A stretch of DNA of 64,000 nucleotides, from assembly GCA_022843955.1 (NCBI GenBank), contig JALHMQ010000004.1, positions 248,001 to 312,000 of the forward strand, written 5' to 3'. This DNA is from Burkholderiaceae bacterium (lineage in GTDB: Bacteria > Pseudomonadota > Gammaproteobacteria > Burkholderiales > Burkholderiaceae_F). Each line of letters opens with the position of its first letter. Position 1 is the stretch's first letter. Below are positions 46,151-54,647 of this stretch, piece after piece. Made by a program: the position numbers and the translations under genes. The notes under the pieces are model-generated. The model was not told where the DNA came from and ran no database searches. It saw nothing but the letters and a program-made list of their open reading frames with translations.

Positions 46151-48000
46151 CTCTGCCCCCGGTCGAAGTAGGCGTGATGATGAGAGGGGCGACTCCATGC
46201 TGTCTTCTTCCCAAGCTGGAATCGGGCATCGACGCCTTCGGTTGGACTGAGACCGTACGCTGAAATTAGTCCCTCTTCGGCGGACGACAGCAGCGCCGCC
46301 CATGCATCGATAATTCGCGACCACTTCAAGTTGTACTTCTGCGCCCATCGCTCCCGGCGCCAGTCGTCAGCCTGCCGCCGGATTCCGTCCCATTGCGTAC
46401 CATCGCGCTCGTCCTCTTCGTCCTCACGCGCAGACCTGAAGTCGAGAAAGGTGGTTGGTTCAAAGACACACCACCACTTGTCGTCGGCGCGGTCGAGTCG
46501 CAGCTGAACGCCCTCGCTGTACAAGGCATCGAGCCTATCTGGCTTGCCAGTGAGCTCTGCGCCGTAAGCACGGGTCAGGCCTTGTAAGGCCGCGGTACGC
46601 CGTTCGTGGTCTTCGCGCGTGGCCTGTTTGCTCAGAAAGGAGACGGACAGCCTGTGTCCCTTTCCAGTGAGGCGAGGGTGAAGGGGCTTGCCTCTGCACA
46701 CGGCTCGGGTCAACGCATCATAGGTCAGGCCCACGGCCCAACTGTCCGCACTCAAGTCCAGAGAAACTTCGCCTGCGAGGGTGGGGCCGAATGGGCTAAG
46801 CGCAGAAAGGAGCTCGCTGTCCTTGCCAAAGGCTGCCAAAGATGTGCCTGCCATCGCGACGGTGGCCCAGACTCCGGCGTCCTTCAAGCGGCTGCGAATC
46901 TCCGAAATCCCCGGCGGCTTGGCCAGCTGGATTCGTCGGGCCACCTGTGGCAGTTGCTGCAAGGGAACGGCTGACAGTCGCAGAACTGGCGTCTTGCACG
47001 CCCATTGCTTCGACAGCGGCACAGCAGTCGTCTGGCTGCGCATCGAACGGTCGAACACATGTTCAACAAGTTGCGTTGGCAAGGTCGTCAAATCGGCAAG
47101 GTCGCTCGCTAATTCATCGAACGTGCCGCCTCGGATGAGTGCGACCTGAACTCCAACCAATGATGCGTGCTCCAAAAAATCTCGGACCGCAGGTAGGAGC
47201 CATTGTGGGTCCTGGCACACCCAGTAGATGCCGCCTGGATAGGGGCTCTCGCTTCGTAGAACCTGCGCCAGCGCGGCCATGACGGAGACGTCCCGACCGC
47301 TGTACCCGCAGACGATGAGACCAAAGCGCTGACCAGCTTGCGATAGGACTCGAAGGAGGCCGGCATGCTGCGTCTTGAGCTCGTCGTCCGTGTTCTTTAG
47401 GTCCACTGACTGATAGTCGCCGTGCAGCTTCACGACGAGAGGCCAATCCTGCTCCCGCAAGCAACGCTCCGCGCGGCCGGCACTGTCTGTGGCCGAGACA
47501 GCAGGGTTCGCTCGCTCGTGCGCCGGAAGCTGTTGAGCAGCGACGGTCGCCGCGGTCTCCACGAGCTGGTCAAAGTTTGTGGTGAAGACGCACGGGGTGC
47601 GTTTGGTGGCCAGTAATGCACCCAGGGCGCGATGCCCAATCGACGGCGTTCCCTTGGCGACTTGATTGGCGATGTACTGCCGGCGGTCCTCGGGGAGGGG
47701 ATACAGGGCCTCAAATGCCTTCGAGTACTCAGAGGGTGCCCCCTTCGCCGGAAGGTCGGGGTGCCGCTGGAGATGCGCGTCGATTCTCTGCTGCCAAATC
47801 GGGTCAGCGATGTCTATCTCGCGTTGACTTACTCCAGACGACCGGGCGAACAGCTTGCCTCGGAACTCCTGAATCATCTGGTAACCAGTGGGAATCCCTG
47901 CTGAAGCAGATGCGCCGGCGCCAAGCAACCAGGCGAAGCGCTCAGGTTTCAACGCGAAGCGCTCTGCGAACTGTCGACCGCCGATTTCGTCAAGCTCCAT
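46147..48000 (-). CDS. SIR2-APAZ protein of short Argonaute (SPARSA) system
   Basis: A 617-residue protein. The N-terminal SIR2 domain shows LLGAGASASAGIPTGYQ, TTNFDQLVE (catalytic Asn), VKLHGDY (catalytic His) and LIVCGYSGRDVSVM. The C-terminal half (about residues 300-617) is an APAZ domain that pairs with the Argonaute. Known SPARSA systems degrade NAD+ when the Argonaute finds an invader, aborting infection. First gene of a three-gene coupled operon with the Argonaute and PIN genes. Confidence 0.88.
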   Translation of the reverse strand: MELDEIGGRQFAERFALKPERFAWLLGAGASASAGIPTGYQMIQEFRGKLFARSSGVSQREIDIADPIWQQRIDAHLQRHPDLPAKGAPSEYSKAFEALYPLPEDRRQYIANQVAKGTPSIGHRALGALLATKRTPCVFTTNFDQLVETAATVAAQQLPAHERANPAVSATDSAGRAERCLREQDWPLVVKLHGDYQSVDLKNTDDELKTQHAGLLRVLSQAGQRFGLIVCGYSGRDVSVMAALAQVLRSESPYPGGIYWVCQDPQWLLPAVRDFLEHASLVGVQVALIRGGTFDELASDLADLTTLPTQLVEHVFDRSMRSQTTAVPLSKQWACKTPVLRLSAVPLQQLPQVARRIQLAKPPGISEIRSRLKDAGVWATVAMAGTSLAAFGKDSELLSALSPFGPTLAGEVSLDLSADSWAVGLTYDALTRAVCRGKPLHPRLTGKGHRLSVSFLSKQATREDHERRTAALQGLTRAYGAELTGKPDRLDALYSEGVQLRLDRADDKWWCVFEPTTFLDFRSAREDEEDERDGTQWDGIRRQADDWRRERWAQKYNLKWSRIIDAWAALLSSAEEGLISAYGLSPTEGVDARFQLGKKTAWSRPSHHHAYFDRGQR

Positions 48001-48182
48001 TGATGAGTTCCGCCAATGTGTTCAACTCGGTTAGGACATGAAGACTGGCCTTGTCATTCTATGCAGCGCGACTTGCCGGTGGGCGACATGCTCTCAGTCA
48101 ACGGTCTAGGCCGTGGTCGCGAAACCGTCTCGCGCAGAACCGTACTGGGTTCAAGGTCACTCCAAGAAGTGCTTCCTCTTAG

Positions 48183-48700
48183 TTACGCGAGCATTGGTCT
48201 GGTTGGGTTCGCCTCCGCCTCGGCGGCGACTGCCCATTCGCGACCGGCCAACGCGCTGTCGACGTCCTCAGCCATTGAATACGCGGGTCGGTCTTCAACG
48301 CTCTGTTCGTTAACGTAGCGCTTGAAGTGCCACGCAAGTCCTAGCGAGACCAGCCTCAATCCGACATCAGTTCCCTGGACCTGAACGACGCAGATGAGCC
48401 GGCTGCACACGTCGCGTTTGCCGCACAGCAGAGCCAAGTCTCGTCCGCTTACGAGCTCGTCGAGGGCGGTTGCGCGACCCTCGAGTAAGGCTGACCTAAC
48501 TCCGGGGCGTCGATTTCTGCAATTCGCACCCGTTCAATTCGGCCTTCGGTCTTGACGTGGAGCGTGTCACCGTCAGGGACACGGACCGCTTGGCCAGACA
48601 ATGAGAACGGAGGGTCGAGGCGCCCTTCGCCGCTCGACGGAGGCGGTACGACCGCTGTCAGGTCAAAGCAGCACAGCTCCGAGTACATGCCACCCCCCAT
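48183..48700 (-). pseudogene. Frameshifted thermonuclease (SNase) paralogue
   Basis: Two minus-strand frames together resemble the intact SNase at 42,740-43,291. From ATG 48,700 the first frame reads VRVPDGDTLHVKTEG and VRIAEIDAPELGQPYSRVAQ, then stops; the second frame resumes at DLALLCGKRDVCSRLICV through LGLAWHFKRYVNEQS. A one-base loss near 48,470 explains the shift. The C-terminus has also diverged. Same orientation as the intact gene, with similar upstream flanks (CTTTCAGCAATCCGTT). Confidence 0.8.
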
Positions 48701-48783
48701 TGCATCAACGCAACACCTCCGTGGTGAACAACTTTCAGCAATCCGTTTGCAAGACGCGCGGCGTTTGTTGGCGCTATCGCGGC

Positions 48784-48814
48784 TTGACAGCAACATACTG
48801 AACGCAATTACAGT
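48784..48814 (+). promoter_or_regulatory. Candidate promoter of the S24 repressor gene
   Basis: TTGACA at 48,784-48,789, with a weak -10 candidate TTACAG/TACAGT 18-19 bases on. It overlaps the inverted repeat that follows, which fits autorepression. Confidence 0.45.
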
Positions 48815-48841
48815 GTCCAGAACGTGCACCCACGGACACTG
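48811..48841. promoter_or_regulatory. Candidate operator: inverted repeat CAGTGTCC / GGACACTG
   Basis: Two perfect eight-base arms (48,811-48,818 and 48,834-48,841) separated by 15 bases end two bases before the ATG of the LexA/S24-like gene. Spacing puts the arm centres about two helical turns apart, consistent with a dimeric repressor. Confidence 0.6.
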
Positions 48842-48843
48842 CC

Positions 48844-49437
48844 ATGTCGGGAATCGAATCGGACGCCAACTACCTAGCGCAGCTTCAGTCCTACTACTGG
48901 ACATACCGCTCATTGCCCGCGATGGCACGCATGGCGAAGCTGCTAGGGCTGGCCAGCACGAGCACCGTCTTTGAGCTTGTCCAGCGCTTCAAGCAGCAGG
49001 GTTTCCTGATGCAAGGGGCAGACCGCCGGCTTGCACCTGGAGAGCGCTTCTTTGCCCAGCTATCAAGTGACTGGCGCTGTGAGGCGGGGCATCGTGACGT
49101 ACTCGGGGTGCTGGCTGCCGACACGGTCACGATTGACGAAGCGCTTGTTCGGCATCCGGGCCGTACCGTGCTGTTGCGAGTGAGGGGACACTCGATGCGC
49201 AACGCGGGCATCCTCGATGGCGACACGGTTGTCGTAGAGCGACACAGCGTCCTGGCCACAGGCGACCTCGTCGTCGGCATCGTCGACGGTGCGTACACGT
49301 TCATGCCGAATGCGAGCCAGGAGCCGTTCTCTCATAACGGCGCTGACGCGAGTTCGATGCCCAACGAGCCTCGAGAACCGTATGAGGTGTGCGGCGTCGT
49401 TGTCGGTGTGTTTCGGTCTTACGGAGGTGCCCGCTGA
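48844..49437 (+). CDS. LexA/S24-like repressor with probable loss of the catalytic Lys
   Basis: A 197-residue protein with an N-terminal winged-helix region (residues 1-60, YWTYRSLPAMARMAKLLGLASTSTVFELVQRFKQQGF, like LexA) and a C-terminal S24 peptidase domain (LRVRGHSMRNAGILDGDTVVVER, Ser117). Where LexA has TVK the sequence reads GAYTFMPN, so the partner Lys appears missing and self-cleavage is doubtful. Likely a DNA-binding regulator of the island, possibly of its own gene through the inverted repeat upstream. Confidence 0.75.
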   Translation: MSGIESDANYLAQLQSYYWTYRSLPAMARMAKLLGLASTSTVFELVQRFKQQGFLMQGADRRLAPGERFFAQLSSDWRCEAGHRDVLGVLAADTVTIDEALVRHPGRTVLLRVRGHSMRNAGILDGDTVVVERHSVLATGDLVVGIVDGAYTFMPNASQEPFSHNGADASSMPNEPREPYEVCGVVVGVFRSYGGAR

Positions 49438-49535
49438 CCTCCGGCTTAGCGCGCCATTAGGCGCTCGCTCATCACATCTGCTTGTTTGCAAAGCGGCCTT
49501 CGTGGCCGCACGGTCATCTATTGCCTGGAGAAATC

Positions 49536-50237
49536 GTGCTCGAACTCATCATCACCGACAGCATCACACCGCTGACGTCCGTCGAAGTCGCGAACATGAG
49601 CGGTGGCCCGGATGCGGACTACGCCGTCTGCATCTACGACGCCCAAGCGGACCTGATTGCATCAGCCATGCTCACCGGCTATCGCCGGTGGTCCGCACCG
49701 ACGCACGACCTCGTCGCGCGTTGCGTCTGCCAGGCATTCGCCGACGAAGAGGCCATCGTCCCCGCCGCCCTTCCGCACATCTTCGTGCCGGACGTGCTCG
49801 TTGCCACGCTGTACTTGTCGCCGCCCTTAGCGCCGCGCCGTCGCATCAATCGCTGGACCTTCTATTGCCTCGACAAGTTCGAGTGCCACGTCTCGAATGA
49901 GACCGATGCGCCTGCAATAGTTCACCGCGAAATCGGCGCCAACCGGGACGCCGGTGTCTGGCCGCTCTTGCTGACAACGTGGTGCCTCAGCCTGGGACCC
50001 GACGCACGCCTTGGGCCTAGGCGCCCACCCGTTCAAGTGCCGCTCTACGAGCACGCCGGCCAGCGCTACGTGCGAGCCCGCGACTTTCCTGAGCACATCA
50101 GAGCACCGTATCACCATCGCTTTTTCCTCTCAGCGTGCCCCATGATTCCGGGCGCCGACGATGCGTATTTCCCATGGGACCTTGAAGTCTTTCTTGGCTA
50201 TGCGCCGTGGCCGCAACAGGGCAGGACAACGCCGTGA
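49536..50237 (+). CDS. Hypothetical protein
   Basis: A 233-residue protein from GTG 49,536, preceded by GGAG. Hydrophilic and Pro/Arg/His-rich, with FYCLDKFECHVSN, VPLYEHAGQRYVRARDFP and a C-terminal FPWDLEVFLGYAPWP. Not recognised. Its stop overlaps the next start as GTGA, so it is coupled to the HAD-like gene. Function unknown; a partner of a nucleic-acid repair or editing enzyme is conceivable from context. Confidence 0.6.
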   Translation: MLELIITDSITPLTSVEVANMSGGPDADYAVCIYDAQADLIASAMLTGYRRWSAPTHDLVARCVCQAFADEEAIVPAALPHIFVPDVLVATLYLSPPLAPRRRINRWTFYCLDKFECHVSNETDAPAIVHREIGANRDAGVWPLLLTTWCLSLGPDARLGPRRPPVQVPLYEHAGQRYVRARDFPEHIRAPYHHRFFLSACPMIPGADDAYFPWDLEVFLGYAPWPQQGRTTP

Positions 50238-50734
50238 GACCCGCCCCGTGCCCGCCGCTTCTCTACCTCGACTACGACGGCGTGCTGCACCACGAAGACG
50301 TGCGCCGGTATCGCGACCGCGGCATCGTCGTCGCACACGGGCATCTTTTTGAGCACGCGCCTGTGCTTGAGCGACTGCTTGCACCTTACCCGGCGCTTCG
50401 CATCGTCTTGAGTACCAGCTGGGTCAGGGCGCTCGGATTCCACCGCTCAAAGGGTTACCTCCCGCCCGCGTTGTCGAGTCGCGTCGTGGGAGCGACGACA
50501 CACACGAGTATGCGGTTGTCCGAAATGGGCGTGCGTGGCGCAGAAGTGTGGGGCGACGTGCAGCGACGGCGCGCGCACCCGCGCTGGGTTGCCATCGACG
50601 ATGACGACTATGGCTGGAACGAACTGGCCCGTCCTCACTTGGTGCTGTCACACCCAGAGCGAGCACTGGGTGACTCAGAGGTCGCAGCCAAACTCGCAAG
50701 CGCGTTGGCGACCTACTGCTCGACAACCCAGTGA
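50234..50734 (+). CDS. HAD-superfamily protein (Swiss-Army-knife RNA-repair type)
   Basis: A 166-residue protein from GTG 50,234. The HAD motif I is LLYLDYDGVLHH (nucleophile Asp), motif II IVLSTSW, and a motif III/IV-like region WVAIDDDDYGW. The pattern matches the HAD_SAK phosphatase family found with RNA-repair or defence genes. It is coupled to the upstream gene by a GTGA overlap. Confidence 0.7.
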   Translation: MRPAPCPPLLYLDYDGVLHHEDVRRYRDRGIVVAHGHLFEHAPVLERLLAPYPALRIVLSTSWVRALGFHRSKGYLPPALSSRVVGATTHTSMRLSEMGVRGAEVWGDVQRRRAHPRWVAIDDDDYGWNELARPHLVLSHPERALGDSEVAAKLASALATYCSTTQ

Positions 50735-50753
50735 GTCGCAACCCTGCGTATCG

Positions 50754-51386
50754 TCAACGCTCGCTCTCGCCCTCGGCCGGTGTACGGTTTGTCGCTTCCG
50801 AGACTCGCTGAATGACTTCGGCCAGCTGCTCGTCGCTCAGCTTGTCGATGTCCGGTGACACGTTCTCGCGCAGGTGATAACGCCAGTTGTCTAAGTCCCG
50901 TTTGCGCCGCTTCACCGGGTCAATCATTGCTTCCAGCTCTTCGACGGTGTCTCGGTAGTGGTCCAAAGCGTGTTCGACTCCACTTGTGTACAGAGTCAGC
51001 CTCGATTCTGGCGGCCGCTCGCCCTCGGCCCCGGCCTGGCGCTCTCCGGTGTACTCATGCGCCAACGCCAGGGACTCGGCCGCAACATGGAAGTCTGTCA
51101 CCTGCGCGATGACCCAGCGCACCTGCTCGAGGCTGAGTGTGTCCTCTCGCACGGTGAACTTCATGAATATGTCCGGCGGGTCCGCGAAAGGCAGTATGCA
51201 GATGCGCTCCATGCACGGATTGAGCAGATAGGCGAGCAGATGAGTGTCCGATGGCGTCTCTGCACGCAGAGCGAAGGTTCTGCCTTCAGCGCCGGGCGCC
51301 GTCTCGAAAGGCTCGGTGACGTACCGTTGGCCGCTGGGCAAGGACGGCGCTGTCTTTGGGACAACTAGGGTCGAATCGGTGCTCAT
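50754..51386 (-). CDS. Hypothetical protein
   Basis: A 210-residue protein from ATG 51,386 (MSTDSTLVVPKT). The middle resembles a domain (DIFMKFTVREDTLSLEQVRWVIAQVTDFHVAAESLALAHEY) followed by acidic helical sequence (YRDTVEELEAMIDPVKRRKRDLDNW). Not recognised. It is convergent with the HAD gene and lies upstream of the DUF6471 gene on the same strand. Confidence 0.5.
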   Translation of the reverse strand: MSTDSTLVVPKTAPSLPSGQRYVTEPFETAPGAEGRTFALRAETPSDTHLLAYLLNPCMERICILPFADPPDIFMKFTVREDTLSLEQVRWVIAQVTDFHVAAESLALAHEYTGERQAGAEGERPPESRLTLYTSGVEHALDHYRDTVEELEAMIDPVKRRKRDLDNWRYHLRENVSPDIDKLSDEQLAEVIQRVSEATNRTPAEGESER

Positions 51387-51514
51387 GCCTGTGCGCGAGT
51401 CGTTAGTGACAGCGCCACAGTAGGCGTGCCCGCTCATCGGCAACTATGGAAAAAGCACGAGACCTCACTGGCTCTTAATGCGTTAGCAGCGCCAGGCGAC
51501 ACCCAACCAAACCG

Positions 51515-51778
51515 CTAACGGCTCTTGAGCGGCCGGATGTCGAGATGAGAGACACCGAGCACACGCAGCACGCGGATAGCGAACGCGAATGAAAACGCGC
51601 CGCCCGTAATGCGGCTTATCAGTGCGCGAGGAGTCGTCGGCTCGCCGGCTCTCGTCAGCTCCTTCGCCAGCATCTTGTAGGTCACGGCGCGACGCTGCAT
51701 TTCGGCTCGAACGATGCGCCGCGCCTCCTCTTCGTCAGGAGAGAGCTTCGACTTCGGTTGTGGGTCGACTGATTTCAT
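51515..51778 (-). CDS. DUF6471 helix-turn-helix protein
   Basis: An 87-residue protein with EEARRIVRAEMQRRAVTYKMLAKELTRAGEPTTPRALISRITGGAFSFAFAIRVLRVLGV, a DUF6471 HTH-like fold. It sits divergent from and immediately upstream of tnsAB (138 bp), the position of a transposition regulator. A link to control of the tns operon is inferred, not shown. Confidence 0.65.
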   Translation of the reverse strand: MKSVDPQPKSKLSPDEEEARRIVRAEMQRRAVTYKMLAKELTRAGEPTTPRALISRITGGAFSFAFAIRVLRVLGVSHLDIRPLKSR

Positions 51779-51916
51779 TTAGTCAACATATCGACGAAGC
51801 TCGAACGGGGCTATTGATGTGCCTTATATATGTATATAATATCTAGCGCGGGGCATAAATGTCAGCTTCAAGCAACATCGTATAAAGGGCCGCTCAACAC
51901 TCAGCCGAGGACATCA

Positions 51917-54625
51917 ATGGATTTGGCTGAGGCACCTGACATGTTGACCAACACAGAACTGGAGCAACGATTCGTCCGGTCGACGCTGACCGAGGCGGGC
52001 CGGCAAATCGTCCGACATGCCCGCGCTGAAGGGCCAGCGCGGGATGTGAAGTTCCGCTACGGCGGGGTGCGGACGAGCTACGTAAGCGGCAAGACCGGCC
52101 TGCAGGTGCTCACAGAGAGCCGAACGGTCGAGCTGTCAGCGCTTGTCACCTATGAGCATGAGCCGCGCATCGAAGAGGTCTGGGCTCAGCCGCTCTCGTA
52201 CGACATCAGCGTCACGGACAAGAATGGACGACCGCGCCGGGTCACGATTACGCCCGACTTCCTGCTAATTCGCGACCACGAGTTCCTGGTCGAAGAGTGG
52301 CGCGAAGAAGAGAGGCTGGAGCGCCTGGCCAAGGAACGGCCCAGTGACTTCAGCAAGGACGAGCACGGCGTCTGGCACTTTCATCCGGCGGAGCAAGCGC
52401 TGCAGAAGCTGGGCTTCATCTATCGGCTGCGCAGCAGCCGGGAGCTTCAGCAAAAGCGCGTCTCGAACGTCATGTTCCTGCGCGACCTGGTCAGCGACAC
52501 AGCGCCCAAGATTTCGGATGAAGAGTTGCAGCGCCTGAAGAGCCGCTTCGCAGAACGTTCCGTAATCCCTTACCTGCAACTGCTGCACCAGGACGGCTTC
52601 AAGGCCAATGACCTCTACCAAGCCATTGCGCGCGAAGAGGTCTATGTCGACATCGCTGAACAGCGATTGGACGTTGTCGACACACTCGTCATCTACCGAG
52701 ACCGGCTCGCCTATGACGCGGCGGCAGCGCTTCGGGCGCTGCCCCATCTACCACCACCAAGTTCACTCCTCAGACTCAAGGTAGGCACGCGCGTCAGCTA
52801 TGAAGGCAGGGCGCTCAACGTCGCGCTCGTCGGCAGCGAGTCCGTCACGCTGGTCGACGTCGCGGGCGACCACACGCAGCTGCCAATCAAGTTGCTGCAG
52901 GCGCTTCACGAAAGGCAGTCGCTTGCCGTAGTGTCGACGCCGCCACCGGAGTTTGACCTCGGCGACATCGCCCACGCCCCGAGCATCGAGACAGCACTCC
53001 AGCGCCTGCGCGCGTTGAATGCGCCGGCTCACGCGACAGTATCGCCTCGCACCATCCGCCGCTGGCGCAAGAAGCGCAATGAGGCGACGTCTCCGCAGGG
53101 CGTGTTGCGCGCGCTGATTCCCAAGCGCAGGTCGGGCCAACACCAGGCCTGTGGCCCGGTTTACGAGAAGGCTAAGACGGTCGCAGACGAGTTCTTCAAC
53201 ACCGCCAAGTGCCCGACGCGCAACGCCGCGTACGCGATATTTAAGCAAGCCTGCGATGCGGCCGAGCTGATGCCTGTTGCACGCTCTACGTTCTACCGCT
53301 GGTGCGACGACCTCGAGAGCACGCTCAAGCGCAAGGGCCGGCGTGCGGCGAACGCGGAAGCGCCGATTCCGCAGTTGAACGAAGACACGCCCCCTCGGCA
53401 CGGCACACACCGTCACAACGTTTTGTACATCGACCACACGAACGTCAACATCCGTGTGGCAGGCCGTCTCGTCGACGACCTGGGCAAGCCGTGGTTGACC
53501 CTCGGTGTAGATGGCACCGGCGAACCGATGGCCCTGTACTTCGACTTCTCCGCCCCGAGCACGCAGTCGGTGATGATGCTGCTGCGCGACTACGTCAAGC
53601 GTCACTCGCGTTTGCCGGACATCATCGTGCTGGACAACGGTCGCGAATTCCATTCTGCGGCGCTCTCAGCCCTGTGCCAACTCTTCGACATCCAGATTCG
53701 CTGGCGGCGCGCGTCAATGCCACGCGACTCGAGCGTCGTTGAGCGACTATTTGGCACGACCGAGACGGAAATCCTGGCGCAGCTTGACGGCAATACGCGC
53801 GCGATGAAGGACCCGCGCAGCGTCTCCCCAAGCCACCACCCTGAGCATCACATTCGCTGGACGCTGCCCGCGCTCTACGCGGCCTTCGAAGCATTCTTGT
53901 TCGACGTCTACATCCATCGCAAGCACCCGAGGTACGGCATTTCACTCTCCGAGTTTCGCGAGCGACAGAAGCTGGAGCTCGGCGACAGAAGCCACGTGTT
54001 CGTTCGGTACGACGAGGTTTTCCGACTGCTGACAGCCGTGCACCCGGAGCGCAAGGCGACCCGCATCGTCGACTATCAGCGCGGCGTGTACGTGAACGGC
54101 ATCTACTACTGGCACCCGAAGCTGGCGAAAGCGAAGCGCGCTGAGGCGGTCGAGGTGCGCGTCGAAATGTGGCGGGCCCGCGTGGTGTACGCACGATTTC
54201 GCGACGAGTGGCTGGTAGCCGAGGCGCGCGACGGCGGCCGCCTGGAAGGCCGCTTCCTGGCCGAGTACGAGGTGGCCCTGCGCAACGAGGAGCGGGTTAA
54301 GCGCTCGTCTGCGCAGAAGGACGCGCAAAGCCTGCGCGTGTCCGAGCAGAAAGCGGCGATATGGATGCCAGAGCATTGGGACGAGCGACTGCGCGAGCAG
54401 TGCGTCGAGATGCATCTGGTCTACGCGGCGCGAGGGATGGGCGCGGCAATGTCAGAGGCGGTCAACCCGAAGGCTTCCGTGGTGCTGCTCGGGCCTCAGG
54501 GCGCCGCTGAAGCTGTCTGCGACCCCGCCATCGTTGAGGAGGCGATAGCTGCACCTGTGGCTGCGGCTGTCACGCAGCCAGCAACCGCATCCGACCCCGC
54601 CGACAGTGGCATCCAGTACTTCTGA
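51917..54625 (+). CDS. Tn7-like TnsA-TnsB fusion transposase
   Basis: A 902-residue protein from ATG 51,917 with GAGG upstream. Residues about 60-200 form a TnsA-like nuclease/N-terminal domain: IEEVWAQP, TPDFLL (Asp114) and FLVEEWREEERL, where the usual EWK reads EWR (Arg129), then GVWHFHPAEQALQKLGFIYRL. Residues about 260-902 are TnsB: HTH, then an rve-type DDE core with Asp506 (YIDHTNVN), Asp573 (VLDNGREF) and Glu609 (SVVERLFGT), and a C-terminal mu-like beta-barrel region. TnsB joins the ends to target DNA; TnsA normally cuts the other strand. The downstream tnsC begins 22 bp on. Confidence 0.9.
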   Translation: MDLAEAPDMLTNTELEQRFVRSTLTEAGRQIVRHARAEGPARDVKFRYGGVRTSYVSGKTGLQVLTESRTVELSALVTYEHEPRIEEVWAQPLSYDISVTDKNGRPRRVTITPDFLLIRDHEFLVEEWREEERLERLAKERPSDFSKDEHGVWHFHPAEQALQKLGFIYRLRSSRELQQKRVSNVMFLRDLVSDTAPKISDEELQRLKSRFAERSVIPYLQLLHQDGFKANDLYQAIAREEVYVDIAEQRLDVVDTLVIYRDRLAYDAAAALRALPHLPPPSSLLRLKVGTRVSYEGRALNVALVGSESVTLVDVAGDHTQLPIKLLQALHERQSLAVVSTPPPEFDLGDIAHAPSIETALQRLRALNAPAHATVSPRTIRRWRKKRNEATSPQGVLRALIPKRRSGQHQACGPVYEKAKTVADEFFNTAKCPTRNAAYAIFKQACDAAELMPVARSTFYRWCDDLESTLKRKGRRAANAEAPIPQLNEDTPPRHGTHRHNVLYIDHTNVNIRVAGRLVDDLGKPWLTLGVDGTGEPMALYFDFSAPSTQSVMMLLRDYVKRHSRLPDIIVLDNGREFHSAALSALCQLFDIQIRWRRASMPRDSSVVERLFGTTETEILAQLDGNTRAMKDPRSVSPSHHPEHHIRWTLPALYAAFEAFLFDVYIHRKHPRYGISLSEFRERQKLELGDRSHVFVRYDEVFRLLTAVHPERKATRIVDYQRGVYVNGIYYWHPKLAKAKRAEAVEVRVEMWRARVVYARFRDEWLVAEARDGGRLEGRFLAEYEVALRNEERVKRSSAQKDAQSLRVSEQKAAIWMPEHWDERLREQCVEMHLVYAARGMGAAMSEAVNPKASVVLLGPQGAAEAVCDPAIVEEAIAAPVAAAVTQPATASDPADSGIQYF

Positions 54626-54647
54626 GCGCATCGCCGAGACACTCACC

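Noticed and set aside
48449-48928. Possible 159-residue independent gene on the minus strand
   Set aside because: Only the part after 48,700 resembles a protein (SNase), and it is the first half of a frameshifted copy.
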